Shown here in pieces: positions 25,516 through 34,009 of a stretch of 64,000 nt of DNA (position 1 is its first letter; each line of letters begins with the position of its first letter). Source of the stretch: Tuberibacillus sp. Marseille-P3662 (GTDB lineage Bacteria; Bacillota; Bacilli; Bacillales; Sporolactobacillaceae); NCBI RefSeq assembly GCF_900178005.1, contig NZ_FXBS01000006.1, forward strand, positions 992,001-1,056,000, read 5' to 3'. The position numbers and the translations under genes are program-made. The notes under the pieces were generated by a model. The model had not been told where the DNA came from. It searched no databases and saw only the letters and a list, made by a program, of their open reading frames with translations.

Positions 25516-27021
25516 TTACAATGTCACGCCATCTTTGAAAATAGCTATTTCCTTGAAACCGTTTTGTTCATTTTTGGTCAAGCTTTTCCCTGAGGCAACA
25601 TCGACGATATAGTCAAAAAATTGCCGTTTGATCGTTTCCATCTCTATATCTTCCGCTAAGGGACCTGCATTAAAATCAATCCAATTCTTCTTCTTCTCGT
25701 ACAGTTGGTTATTTGTGGACATTTTCACTGTTGGAACAGGACCGCCGTAGGGCGTCCCTCTCCCCGTCGTAAACAACACAATATGAGCACCCGCTGCTGC
25801 CAAAGTTGAAACAGAAACCAAATCGTTACCTGGTCCTTGGACAATGTTCAAACCATTTTTTGATACACGACTGCCATAAGGAATGATATCTTCTACCTTC
25901 GCGAAACCACCCTTCTGCACACACCCCAATGATTTTTCTTCTAATGTGGTGATGCCACCGTCTTTGTTACCAGGCGATGGATTCTCATAGACCTCTTGAT
26001 CATGTTTGATAAAGTATTCTTTAAATCCGTTAACTAACCTGACCAGATCGTTAAATACTTTCTCATCCGCCGCTCTTTCCATTAAGACATGTTCAGCACC
26101 GAACATTTCCGGAACTTCGGTTAGGATGGTGGTACCGCCATGTTCAATTAACATGTCTGAAAAAGCCCCAACTAAAGGATTTGCGGTTATTCCAGAAAAA
26201 CCATCTGATCCCCCGCATTTTAATCCAACCTTTAACTTGGATATTGGAACATCCTGTCGTTTGTATGTCGCTGCCTTTTCAACTAATTCTCCTATCAACT
26301 GAAGGCCTTCCTCAATTTCATCACCGGCTTCTTGTGCGAATAAGAATTTAACTCTATCAGGATCATAGTGACCAATAATTTCTTTAAAAGCTTTAATGTT
26401 ATTATTCTCACATCCCAGTCCGATAACGAGAACTCCAGCCGCATTGGGATGATTGACAAAATCACCAAGTATCTTTTGGGTGTTTTGGAGGTCATCACCT
26501 AACTGTGAGCAACCGTAGGGATGCGGAAAATTATAAATACCGTCAATGCCATCAGAGGTATCATAAGTTGATTGTCCCATTTTGGCTAGAAGTTCAGCCG
26601 TTTTATTGATGCACCCAACAGTATTCACAATCCAGATTTCATTTCTAATACCCACCTCACCATTGTCCCGGATATACCCTTTAAACGTCCGGTTTTCAAC
26701 GGGATTGTATGTGGCAGCTTTATCTGATGATGGTTGATACTCATAATCTAGTAAACCTTCAAGCTTTGTTTTCATGTTATGGCTATGAATCCATTCACCA
26801 CTTCCAATAGCTTCTGTCGCAATACCTATAGGATAGCCATATTTATAAATATCTTCCCCTTTGCTGATTGGCTTCAACGCAACCTTGTGCCCTTGTGGAA
26901 CATCCTCCTTTAATGTGATCTTGGAATTGCCTACAACTAAGGTCGTTCCTTTTGATTGCGCTTTCAAAGTAATAAAAGCGGAATCATCATCATGAATTCG
27001 AATTTGGGATGAATTTGTCAT
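25516..27021 (-). CDS. uxaA: altronate dehydratase UxaA
   Basis: This is a 501-residue altronate dehydratase that converts altronate to 2-keto-3-deoxygluconate. It contains the short N-terminal SAF domain (to about residue 85, IGIATEAIGSGEWIHSHN) and the large dehydratase domain, with conserved RNEIWIVNTVGCI, HPYGCSQLGDD, VIGLGCENNN, KCGGSDGFSGI and FTTGRGTPYGGPVPTVK. The Cys and Gly motifs probably hold its iron-dependent site. It is the first gene of the leftward operon. Operator repeats start about 25 bases upstream, so it is under direct control of the divergent LacI protein. Confidence 0.95.
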   Translation of the reverse strand: MTNSSQIRIHDDDSAFITLKAQSKGTTLVVGNSKITLKEDVPQGHKVALKPISKGEDIYKYGYPIGIATEAIGSGEWIHSHNMKTKLEGLLDYEYQPSSDKAATYNPVENRTFKGYIRDNGEVGIRNEIWIVNTVGCINKTAELLAKMGQSTYDTSDGIDGIYNFPHPYGCSQLGDDLQNTQKILGDFVNHPNAAGVLVIGLGCENNNIKAFKEIIGHYDPDRVKFLFAQEAGDEIEEGLQLIGELVEKAATYKRQDVPISKLKVGLKCGGSDGFSGITANPLVGAFSDMLIEHGGTTILTEVPEMFGAEHVLMERAADEKVFNDLVRLVNGFKEYFIKHDQEVYENPSPGNKDGGITTLEEKSLGCVQKGGFAKVEDIIPYGSRVSKNGLNIVQGPGNDLVSVSTLAAAGAHIVLFTTGRGTPYGGPVPTVKMSTNNQLYEKKKNWIDFNAGPLAEDIEMETIKRQFFDYIVDVASGKSLTKNEQNGFKEIAIFKDGVTL

Positions 27022-27043
27022 TTAACATCACAGCTCCCATTTT

Positions 27044-27131
27044 TAAATAACAACGTTGTTATTTAATGGTGAAAATTTCAACGTTGTTATTTGCTCTTAA
27101 AAAGTTTAAACTGCAATTAACAACGTTGTTA
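27044..27131. promoter_or_regulatory. three LacI-type operators between uxaA and its regulator
   Basis: The palindrome TAACAACGTTGTTA occurs exactly at 27048-27061 (within a longer perfect 22-bp palindrome at 27044-27065) and at 27118-27131. A version with a changed left arm, TTTCAACGTTGTTA, lies at 27076-27089. The central CG and 14-20 bp size are typical of LacI-family sites. Spacings of 28 and 42 bp could permit cooperative binding or looping. They lie in the divergent promoter region and should serve both transcription units. Confidence 0.85.
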
Positions 27132-27201
27132 TTAGTCATCATATACCTTATTCAAAAAATGTTCAACCTTTTATTTCAAAAAATTAATGGAGGACTGGAA
27201 A

Positions 27202-28206
27202 ATGGGAGTGACCATAAAAGATATTGCACGGATGTCAGGTGTTAGCTACTCAACCGTTTCTAAAGCACTTAATGATAGCCCACTTGTCAAACCGGAAACA
27301 AAAGAAAAAATCTTAAAGGCATCTAAAGAATTAGGCTATACACCTAACTTTGTTGCCAGAAATCTAGTCTCTAAAAAAAGTAAAACGATCGGGCTTGTAT
27401 GGCCAACGATTGAACGGGTTGCTTTATCGTCTTTGGTGACTCAGGTTAACAAAGCAGTTGAGGATAACGGTTATTCAATGATCTTATCGGTTAACAAAAT
27501 GGATGCTGCGATTGAAATGTTCAAACGCTTTCAGGTTGATGGAATTATTGTTTTTGAAGAAGATTGGGATAGTTCCATTGATCCAAACAATGTTTCACAT
27601 ATGCCCATATTATCCTACGGGGTTCCAGAACACCATGCCTATCCCGCTATTTCTGCAAACCCTCAAAAGGCAATTTTTGCTGCTGTTGATTATTTATATC
27701 AATTGGGCCATACAGATATCACATATATTGGCCATTTGTCCACTTCTGATCGAAGACAAATTGAAAAATACAAAGGATTTGAAACGGCTATTCAAGCATT
27801 TGGTTTGAATTCAGAAAAACCATTTTCTATTGATACGAAAGGTTTAGATTGGGATCACGGTTACCGTGCCGTAAAAAAACACTTTGCGTATAAAGATAAG
27901 ACGACGGCGATCATTAGTGGCAGCTACGAAATCAGTGTGGGAATATTACATGGTATCAAAGAATTAAATCTTCGTGTCCCTCAAGATATTTCTATCATGG
28001 GTTATGATAATATCCCACATATGGGGATTTTAGAAACCCCATTATCGAGTGTTGGGGTACCCCTTGACCAGTTATCTAAGCAAATGGTTGACATGTTGCT
28101 AGATCTTATCGAGAATCCCGCGACAATGGCAACACCATTTACACATGCCTTGGAACCACAAATTAATGATAGAGGGTCATGCAGTGACCTTAAAAAAAGG
28201 CTGTAA
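27202..28206 (+). CDS. LacI-family regulator of the galacturonate operon
   Basis: This 334-residue repressor begins with a LacI helix-turn-helix (VTIKDIARMSGVSYSTVSKAL and the hinge region YTPNFVARNLVSKKS), followed by a periplasmic-binding-protein-like effector domain. In that domain GYDNIPHMGILETPLSSV marks the C-terminal part. I use the ATG at 27202, since GGAGG lies nine bases upstream; an ATG 15 bases earlier overlaps that site. Its position divergent from uxaA and the three palindromes between them make it the likely repressor, released by a uronate intermediate. Whether it equals a named KdgR or ExuR was not resolved. Confidence 0.9.
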   Translation: MGVTIKDIARMSGVSYSTVSKALNDSPLVKPETKEKILKASKELGYTPNFVARNLVSKKSKTIGLVWPTIERVALSSLVTQVNKAVEDNGYSMILSVNKMDAAIEMFKRFQVDGIIVFEEDWDSSIDPNNVSHMPILSYGVPEHHAYPAISANPQKAIFAAVDYLYQLGHTDITYIGHLSTSDRRQIEKYKGFETAIQAFGLNSEKPFSIDTKGLDWDHGYRAVKKHFAYKDKTTAIISGSYEISVGILHGIKELNLRVPQDISIMGYDNIPHMGILETPLSSVGVPLDQLSKQMVDMLLDLIENPATMATPFTHALEPQINDRGSCSDLKKRL

Positions 28207-28233
28207 ATGCTTGTATATCAGCATTTACAGCCT
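28198..28233 (-). terminator. terminator of the tRNA-Gly/tRNA-Ala unit
   Basis: AGGCTGTAAATGC and GCATTTACAGCCT form a perfect 13-bp stem with a 10-base loop. On the minus strand it is followed by seven T residues, so it ends the tRNA transcript. It overlaps the LacI stop codon and can also act on that gene. A near copy follows the second tRNA-Ala at 31953-31997. Confidence 0.9.
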
Positions 28234-28242
28234 TGTTACTAG

Positions 28243-28315
28243 TGGAGCTTACGGGGCTCGAACCCGTGACCTCTTGCATGCGAAGCAAGCGCTCTCCCAA
28301 CTGAGCTACGTCCAC
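28243..28315 (-). tRNA. tRNA-Ala-like gene (anticodon CGC), defective acceptor stem
   Basis: The D arm (GCTC/GAGC), anticodon arm (CTTGC, loop TTCGCAT, GCAAG) and T arm (ACGGG/CCCGT with TTCGAGC) are perfect. The anticodon CGC would read GCG (Ala), and position 3:70 is the G:U expected for alanine. The acceptor strands GTGGACG and AAGCTCC pair poorly, with four mismatches. CCA is not encoded. It lies five bases downstream of tRNA-Gly on the same strand. It may be a pseudo-tRNA created by recombination. Confidence 0.65.
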
Positions 28316-28319
28316 GAAA

Positions 28320-28394
28320 TGGAGCGGAAGACGGGATTCGAACCCGCGACCCCCACTTTGGGAAAGTGGTATTCTACCGCTGAACTACTTCCGC
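28320..28394 (-). tRNA. tRNA-Gly (CCC)
   Basis: This is a complete 75-nt cloverleaf. Acceptor GCGGAAG/CTTCCGC is followed by discriminator T and an encoded CCA. The anticodon stem CCACT/AGTGG has loop TTCCCAA with anticodon CCC, and the T arm has GGTTCGAAT. All stems pair well. It is the first gene of a two-tRNA unit. Confidence 0.93.
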
Positions 28395-28511
28395 ACATAA
28401 TTCCTTATAACTATCCCCATCAATTACTCTAATTATATTATAAATAACCCTTTATATGCAAAATAGATATTTGAGTGGATTATAATCCGATTTTCGGATG
28501 AAATCTATCAA

Positions 28512-28557
28512 AAACACAAACCAAGCTTCCCATTTTGGGTTCGTTCGGTTTGTGTTT
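28512..28557 (-). terminator. terminator of the amidohydrolase gene
   Basis: AAACACAAACC (28512-28522) pairs with GGTTTGTGTTT (28547-28557), with an inner CCCATTTTGGG hairpin. It lies about 55 bases beyond the stop of the leftward amidohydrolase gene. Confidence 0.75.
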
Positions 28558-28612
28558 AGTAAAAAGAATAATTTTGACTTGCGAATTTGTTGTAAATTAA
28601 CTCCATATAAAT

Positions 28613-30277
28613 TTATTTTGCGAACATCTCTTTATTTTCATATACCATTTCCCCATCAATTAATGTTGCAAGCACTGTTATATCCTTAATTTTCTTTGGG
28701 TCAATATCTGTTGGATCCGCTTCTAATACAGCAAAGTCAGCCCGCTTGCCTATTTCTATACTACCAGTATTTTTTTCATCGAAAATTAATTCAGCACCAT
28801 AAATCGTCATTGATTTTAAGGCGGTGATGACATCAATCTGTTGTTCAGGGCCAAGGGTTTCTCCTTCTCTTGTCAAGCGATTGACAGCGGCCCATACAGA
28901 GAATAAAGGCGATATTGGGGTTACTGGACAATCTGAATGTAAAGTAAACAGTAAGTCTCGTTCAACGACATCACGCAATGGACTGATTCTTCTTGCCCGT
29001 TCCGGCCCCAAAAACAGCCGTTGATGCCGATCTCCCCAATAGTATACATGATTGATAAAAGCAGAACCACAAACACCCAAATTTTTCATCGTATCTAAGT
29101 CTTCCGGCGTAGCTGTTTGGATATGTTCAATGCGATGACGATGATCGTCTCGTGGAACATTATTCAAAGCATTACTGTACCCTTCCAGGATGGAACCAAT
29201 GGCCCTGTCCCCATTTCCATGAATAGCAATTCGAAATCCTCGTTTGTGTAAGTCTATTATCTCTCTATTAAATACTTGTTGCTCATGGAATAATTCACCC
29301 ACTTTGTCTGGTTCATTATAATAGGGCTTTCTCAAAGCTCCAGTCAGACCTTGAATTGAACCATCTTGAAATAGCTTTGCACTGTCTAAACGGGCTTTAC
29401 CATTAGATCTCGATCGAATTTCGGCGTCAAGTTGATGTGCGGTGTAACCGGCAAACATATTGTTTTCTTGTAAAAGCGTATGCATAATCATGAGTTGTGT
29501 ACGCATTGGATTGACACCTTGTGCCGCTGCTTTAAGATGGACCTCCAATTCACTCTCTCCAAGATGCATCCCAACAGCGGCATCCGTATTCGTCGTAATT
29601 CCTTGGGCCAAATAATCTTGTGCGCCGTCTCCTAGGAGCGTCATCATTTTTTCAGTTGTCGGTTTTGGAATGACCGCTTGAATGGGAGCCATTGCCGGAT
29701 GCTCATATAGGACCCCATTTAGACGTCCGTCATTTCCGCGTCCGAAATGTCCTCCTTGTGGATCCGAGTTGTCATCTTCAATTCCTGCCAAATCCATTGC
29801 CACTGAATTCGCAACAGCTAAATGAGCAGATATGTGGCTAACAAACACAGGATGATCGGGTGCTATCTTATCTAACTCCTCTCTTGTAGGGTGGCGTTGT
29901 TCTTCTAGAAGCGTATCATCATAACCATAACCTTGAACCCATTGTCCTTTAGGAGTATTATCAGCCTTTGTGCGAATACGTTCTAAAATGTCACTGATGT
30001 TCTTATTCGGTGGGGTACTACAATTCGCTTGATTCCGAAGTTGAGAATACATTAGTATATGATTATGTGTATCAATAAATCCTGGTAATAGTGTTGCTCC
30101 TTTTAAATCAATCATCTCTGTTTTTTGGGTTAAATTAATTTCATCCCGACTAGGCTTCCTTTCAGTCCATATTCTGCTAATAGATCCATTTGTTACAGCT
30201 ACGGAACCTGCCTTTCGATTTTCACCATCGAGCGTTAAAATATTGGCATTAGTTATTAGTAAATCTATTTCCTTCAT
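28613..30277 (-). CDS. YtcJ-like amidohydrolase (amidohydrolase family 3)
   Basis: This is a 554-residue metal-dependent amidohydrolase of the YtcJ/Amidohydro_3 type. An N-terminal beta-sandwich strand set leads to the metal motif FIDTHNH near residue 68, then KLFQDGSIQG, FRIAIHGNGDRA, RIEHIQ and LHSDCPVTPISP, which carry the usual metal and catalytic His/Asp residues. No signal peptide is present, so it is cytoplasmic. AAGGAGAGG precedes the ATG. It lies 51 bases after a sodium:solute symporter gene, so the pair likely imports and hydrolyses one small amide or cyclic compound, which is unknown. Confidence 0.9.
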   Translation of the reverse strand: MKEIDLLITNANILTLDGENRKAGSVAVTNGSISRIWTERKPSRDEINLTQKTEMIDLKGATLLPGFIDTHNHILMYSQLRNQANCSTPPNKNISDILERIRTKADNTPKGQWVQGYGYDDTLLEEQRHPTREELDKIAPDHPVFVSHISAHLAVANSVAMDLAGIEDDNSDPQGGHFGRGNDGRLNGVLYEHPAMAPIQAVIPKPTTEKMMTLLGDGAQDYLAQGITTNTDAAVGMHLGESELEVHLKAAAQGVNPMRTQLMIMHTLLQENNMFAGYTAHQLDAEIRSRSNGKARLDSAKLFQDGSIQGLTGALRKPYYNEPDKVGELFHEQQVFNREIIDLHKRGFRIAIHGNGDRAIGSILEGYSNALNNVPRDDHRHRIEHIQTATPEDLDTMKNLGVCGSAFINHVYYWGDRHQRLFLGPERARRISPLRDVVERDLLFTLHSDCPVTPISPLFSVWAAVNRLTREGETLGPEQQIDVITALKSMTIYGAELIFDEKNTGSIEIGKRADFAVLEADPTDIDPKKIKDITVLATLIDGEMVYENKEMFAK

Positions 30278-30328
30278 TTTTGGAACCTCTCCTTATACTG
30301 TGAAAATTGAGCATTTTAAAATATTTCT

Positions 30329-31801
30329 TCACACTTCAACATTCTTATCATCTGGAGGTGGCACAATCGTTTCATCATCTCTACCCCTTGCTGAATTCAG
30401 GTCTTCCCAATAGACAGCCCGCACCTGTTCAGTTTTGGAATGTTGAGTTAATAAACTGATTACAACGAGACTAAGTAAGGAAACTAAAAAACCGAATATC
30501 GTGTGATTGAGGTTAATGCCAAGGTATGGCCAACTTATTGTTGCGATACAAGCTAAAATCATACTTGATAAAACACCGATTTTTGTTACTCTCCTCCAAA
30601 ACATGACAGCCAAAAAGGGAAGCACTAATATCGTAGCAGATAATCTTAACGCTCCTTGGTACAAGGTAATTATATCGGTGATATTGTAGGCTATAATTAC
30701 GGCAAGTACAGATATGATCACAACGGTTAATCGGGACATGAACATTAGATTCTTTTCACCCGCTTTGGGGTTAATGATGCGTTGGTAAATATCTCTCGTT
30801 AGATTGGAACTACCTTGAAGAATAAAGGAATCAGCACCAGTCATTAGTGCGGAGAGCAAACCTACTAATACTATTCCTCCAATAACCGGTGGTAACATGT
30901 CAGTAGTGACATAAGAGAATACCAAATCCGGATCTATGTCCTCTGGGACATAATGCTTTGCAGCAAGACCTATAGAATAAGGTAAGACCGAAATAACCAT
31001 TACAATAAGTAATCCTGTAAGCCCTGCCCCTTTAGCAATTTTTTCGGTTCTGGAAGCAAAAATTCGCTGCCATGTCGACTGCCAAATTAAATAAAAAGGA
31101 CCAACAGATAATGCAAAAAGTAAAACATCACCCAAACCATTGGGCCCTAACGGAGACAAGTACTCAGTCGGTGTATTTGAAAGAATGTCTCCAAAACCAC
31201 CTCCATAAACAATACTTGTAATGAACAATATGATAATGCCGCAGATTAAAACAACCGATTGAATGGCATCAGTGATAATGGTTGCCGGCAGCCCTCCCAA
31301 AATGGTGAATCCTAAGATGATGATGAAAGATAGAAATATGCCTGTTCCCATTTCCATTCCGAAAGCCAATTGAAAAACAGTTGTCATGCCAATCATCTGT
31401 AATGCAGTCGTTGGAACAGAATATATGATGGCAGACAAAATCGATGGCAGCAGACCTGATCTTCCTCCAAATCGTTCATTAAATAAGTCAGCAATCGTAT
31501 ACAGCTTCTGTCTTCTCAATGGTTTAGCTAAAAATAAAACCAACAACAGACCGAATATAGAGGCTGGAAAAGCAAATTTAAAAAATCCTGAAAGGCCTAC
31601 ATTAAATCCCATTCCAACCCAACCAATAAATACGGCTGCGCCACAATTGGTACTAATGATTGTGCCAACGATAGGCCAAAATCCCACATTCCAACCGGCA
31701 ATGAGATAGGAATCAGAGGTCTTGATTTTGGTGAAAAAGTAAAATCCCATTGAGAACATGAAAATAAAGTAAATTAGCGTGTACGTTAAATACCAACCCA
31801 C
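30329..31801 (-). CDS. sodium:solute symporter (SSS family)
   Basis: The 490-residue protein has about 13 membrane helices and SSS family features: an early FFTKIKTSDSYLIAGWNVG loop, TNCGAAVFIGWVGMGF, TILGGLPATIITDAIQS (sodium-site region) and LMTGADSFILQGSSNLTRDI. The GTG start at 31801 has GAGGGGGG eight bases upstream. It is the first gene of a two-gene unit with the amidohydrolase and is preceded by a perfect 14-bp palindrome that may be a regulator site. Substrate is unknown. Confidence 0.92.
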   Translation of the reverse strand: MGWYLTYTLIYFIFMFSMGFYFFTKIKTSDSYLIAGWNVGFWPIVGTIISTNCGAAVFIGWVGMGFNVGLSGFFKFAFPASIFGLLLVLFLAKPLRRQKLYTIADLFNERFGGRSGLLPSILSAIIYSVPTTALQMIGMTTVFQLAFGMEMGTGIFLSFIIILGFTILGGLPATIITDAIQSVVLICGIIILFITSIVYGGGFGDILSNTPTEYLSPLGPNGLGDVLLFALSVGPFYLIWQSTWQRIFASRTEKIAKGAGLTGLLIVMVISVLPYSIGLAAKHYVPEDIDPDLVFSYVTTDMLPPVIGGIVLVGLLSALMTGADSFILQGSSNLTRDIYQRIINPKAGEKNLMFMSRLTVVIISVLAVIIAYNITDIITLYQGALRLSATILVLPFLAVMFWRRVTKIGVLSSMILACIATISWPYLGINLNHTIFGFLVSLLSLVVISLLTQHSKTEQVRAVYWEDLNSARGRDDETIVPPPDDKNVEV

Positions 31802-31826
31802 TTTTTTATCCCCCCTCAGGAATTGA

Positions 31827-31840
31827 TACTGACGTCAGTA
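31827..31840. promoter_or_regulatory. palindromic operator candidate
   Basis: TACTGACGTCAGTA is a perfect 14-bp palindrome located 26 bases upstream of the symporter start codon. Its position between promoter and gene fits a repressor site. The cognate regulator is not in the immediate vicinity. Confidence 0.5.
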
Positions 31841-31952
31841 CCAGTTTCTCACTTAAAACTAACACAATATTTCTCTATTTTCAATAAATTTTTAAAAATC
31901 AATTTAGTCAAAATTATCTTGATTGCTGATTTTTATTATTGAGGTGATGATG

Positions 31953-31997
31953 AAAAAAGCTGTAAATGCTTGTGATATCAGCATTTACAGCTTTTTT
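31953..31997 (-). terminator. terminator of the second tRNA-Ala
   Basis: AAGCTGTAAATGC pairs with GCATTTACAGCTT and is followed on the minus strand by a T-run. It is nearly identical to the terminator at 28198-28233. Confidence 0.88.
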
Positions 31998-32002
31998 ACT
32001 AG

Positions 32003-32075
32003 TGGAGGCTACGGGGCTCGAACCCGTGACCTCTTGCATGCGAAGCAAGCGCATTTCCAATTGAGCTAACGCCCC
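32003..32075 (-). tRNA. tRNA-Ala-like gene (anticodon CGC), imperfect stems
   Basis: This copy shares its 3' two thirds with the gene at 28243-28315, including anticodon CGC and the T arm. The acceptor strands GGGGCGT/AGCCTCC pair better and include the alanine G3:U70, but positions 5:68 and 6:67 mismatch, and the D stem GCTC/ATGC is only half paired. No CCA is encoded. It starts 17 bases after the ydaF stop codon and so is probably read through from that gene. Functionality is uncertain. Confidence 0.65.
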
Positions 32076-32092
32076 ATCCTCAATCTGCTTCA

Positions 32093-32641
32093 TTAATCAT
32101 GTTCATTCCATTCTTCTTTCAACATACTGTAGATGATAAAATCATAAAATACGCCGTCAATTCTCTCAGCCTGTCGTAGACGTCCTTCCACGGTAAAATT
32201 CAGCCGTTCGGGAACAGCACGGCTTTTGGTATTGTCTTCAACGGCCTTGATTGCGATTCGATTTAATTGAAGTTCCTGAAACGCAAATTTGATCAGGCCT
32301 CTCACTGATCGGGTAATAAATCCTTGTCCTTGATGCCTCTCACCAATCCAATAGCCGATTTCGGCACTCTTCGTTCGCCAATCAATACTGGATAAACCCA
32401 TGAGTCCAACGAGTTGCCCCTTATACAAAATGCCACATTGAAAGCCTTTTCCTTCAGTGAAGGATTGTAAAGATTTTTCAATAAAGGCTTTCGTATCTTC
32501 AGGTGTTTTCGTATCATCAACAAAAAATAAATAACGCCGCAAATGTTCCCTGGACTCATCCAGCAATCTAAAAACGTCGTCAGCGTGCCTCGTTTCTAAC
32601 AACATTAATTGTAGCGTTCTATCAATATGTAATGTGAACAT
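32093..32641 (-). CDS. ydaF: RimL-type GNAT N-acetyltransferase YdaF
   Basis: The 182-residue protein aligns well with B. subtilis YdaF: YLFFVDDTKTPED, AEIGYWIGERHQGQGFIT with the acetyl-CoA pyrophosphate loop HQGQGF, ELQLNRIAIKAVEDNTKSRAVPERL and YSMLKEEW. RimJ/RimL enzymes acetylate protein N-termini or small amines; YdaF itself has no fixed substrate. The gene precedes the second tRNA-Ala. Confidence 0.9.
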   Translation of the reverse strand: MFTLHIDRTLQLMLLETRHADDVFRLLDESREHLRRYLFFVDDTKTPEDTKAFIEKSLQSFTEGKGFQCGILYKGQLVGLMGLSSIDWRTKSAEIGYWIGERHQGQGFITRSVRGLIKFAFQELQLNRIAIKAVEDNTKSRAVPERLNFTVEGRLRQAERIDGVFYDFIIYSMLKEEWNEHD

Positions 32642-32835
32642 AACATCAACTCCTAGTAATTGATCGCTTGAACGTTCTTATTAAATTATTCAATATTTCT
32701 ACATCGACATTTCAATCTCCTCTTTATGGCTGATAAAAAAGCGCAAACGCCCTCCACAGATGACTTTCCGCTTTGTTGTATCCAAACATAAGGTATAAAT
32801 ATAACCTATGACAGTACTTGGAAAGGTGGCCAAAA

Positions 32836-33123
32836 ATGTCTTTTGATCGATACTATGACCTGTGTAATGAAAATATGGGGCAAGCGGTAGAGATAACTTG
32901 TCATGATGGGACGATTCGACGTGGTATTATAGAACGAGTGGACGAGAGATGTCTCTATTTAGGTGAGTTTCCCTCCGGTGGCTGTGATAACGACAGTCAG
33001 GGCTACGGTATGTTTGCATGGGGCTATGGTGCGGGTGGCTATGGAGGTTATGGTTACGGTGCTGGACCGATTGCATGGGCTTCAATTTGGGCGCTCGCTT
33101 TATTACCCTTCTTCTTTTGGTAA
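32836..33123 (+). CDS. small Gly/Tyr-rich protein, paralogue A
   Basis: The 95-residue protein has an N-terminal globular part (about residues 1-45, with VEITCHDGTIRRGIIERVD) that looks like a small Sm/SH3-type beta-barrel. A Gly/Tyr-rich stretch GYGAGGYGGYGYGAG follows, and then a hydrophobic C-terminus. The ATG at 32836 is chosen for its GAAAGGTGG site. A paralogue is encoded at 36584-36880 with the same N-terminal core and the shared motif GMFAWGYG. Similar proteins occur in spore formers. A coat or envelope role is plausible, but I do not recognise a described function. Confidence 0.7.
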   Translation: MSFDRYYDLCNENMGQAVEITCHDGTIRRGIIERVDERCLYLGEFPSGGCDNDSQGYGMFAWGYGAGGYGGYGYGAGPIAWASIWALALLPFFFW

Positions 33124-33129
33124 ACCACT

Positions 33130-33156
33130 AAAACACCTGTCTAAGACAGGTGTTTT
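33130..33156. terminator. bidirectional terminator
   Basis: AAAACACCTGTC and GACAGGTGTTTT pair perfectly around a three-base loop, between the convergent Gly/Tyr-rich gene and the lytic transglycosylase gene. Confidence 0.88.
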
Positions 33157-33772
33157 AACTATAATATGTTTCGAGAATTTGTTTAACATAATTTTGTGTT
33201 TCGGAAAAAGGAGGTACACCGTTATATTTCTCAACATTGCCTGGCCCCGCATTATAAGCTGCTAAAGCAAGCACTTTATTACCATTAAACCGGTCAAGCA
33301 TTTGTTTAAGGTATTTCGTACCTCCATTAATGTTCTGCTCCGGATCAAGACGATTAGTGACGCCCAGAGACTGTGCGGTTGCCGGCATTAATTGCATCAA
33401 ACCTGCGGCGCCTGCCTTACTTTGGCTCAATGGATTAAATCCACTTTCCTGTTGGACGACCGAACGAATCAACTGTTCATTCACACCGTATTGAGCAGAC
33501 GCTTTTCGTATGATGTTGTCATATTCACTATTTGATCCATTAGTTTCGGGCACAGATCGGGTTTGAAATGGTATAAGTGAACGATCGAATGGCTCTGATA
33601 TTGTAGGCTTGTTTTCGTTTGATGACTGCTTGATGGTTAGATATGAACGTAAAATATTAGCGAACAAACCGCTTGTCGGCGTTGAAGTTGGTGTTTGACT
33701 GTATCCGGATGTCGAGCTTAAACGATGGATCGCACGCGCCATCATCATTTCTCTGATACTAGAAATATTCAT
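33155..33772 (-). CDS. lytic transglycosylase (SLT domain, CwlQ/YjbJ-like)
   Basis: This 205-residue protein has a low-complexity Ser/Thr/Pro N-terminal half and a C-terminal goose-lysozyme-like SLT domain (about 95-203). The domain carries the catalytic Glu in QQESGFNPLSQSKAGAAGLMQLMPATA, then LDPEQNINGGTKYLKQ and ALAAYNAGPGNVEKYNG. It should cleave the glycan strands of peptidoglycan. There is no obvious signal peptide, as in B. subtilis CwlQ/YjbJ. I start at the ATG at 33772, eight bases after AGAGG; the earlier ATG overlaps that site. Confidence 0.88.
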   Translation of the reverse strand: MNISSIREMMMARAIHRLSSTSGYSQTPTSTPTSGLFANILRSYLTIKQSSNENKPTISEPFDRSLIPFQTRSVPETNGSNSEYDNIIRKASAQYGVNEQLIRSVVQQESGFNPLSQSKAGAAGLMQLMPATAQSLGVTNRLDPEQNINGGTKYLKQMLDRFNGNKVLALAAYNAGPGNVEKYNGVPPFSETQNYVKQILETYYS

Positions 33773-34009
33773 GCCTGTCATCCTCTTATTTCATTTCTTT
33801 TAAATTCCCCCTTTATTCTATCACAATTCCATGGATAGAAAAGACATTCCGTCGATTTTTTAATTATTGACTTTTATAGGTTTAGGGTTGGCTAACATTA
33901 GCCATGCTGTATATGATTAAAATTGTTAAGGATTAATATGACGAAGATCTGAAGTTTGCCCCATGCGTTTCAGGATTCTGTCTTAATCAACAATCATTAA
34001 ATTGTTATG

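Noticed and set aside
28243-32075. Classical integrative element at a tRNA gene
   Set aside because: No integrase or phage gene lies between the repeats, so only the repeat structure is reported, not an element.
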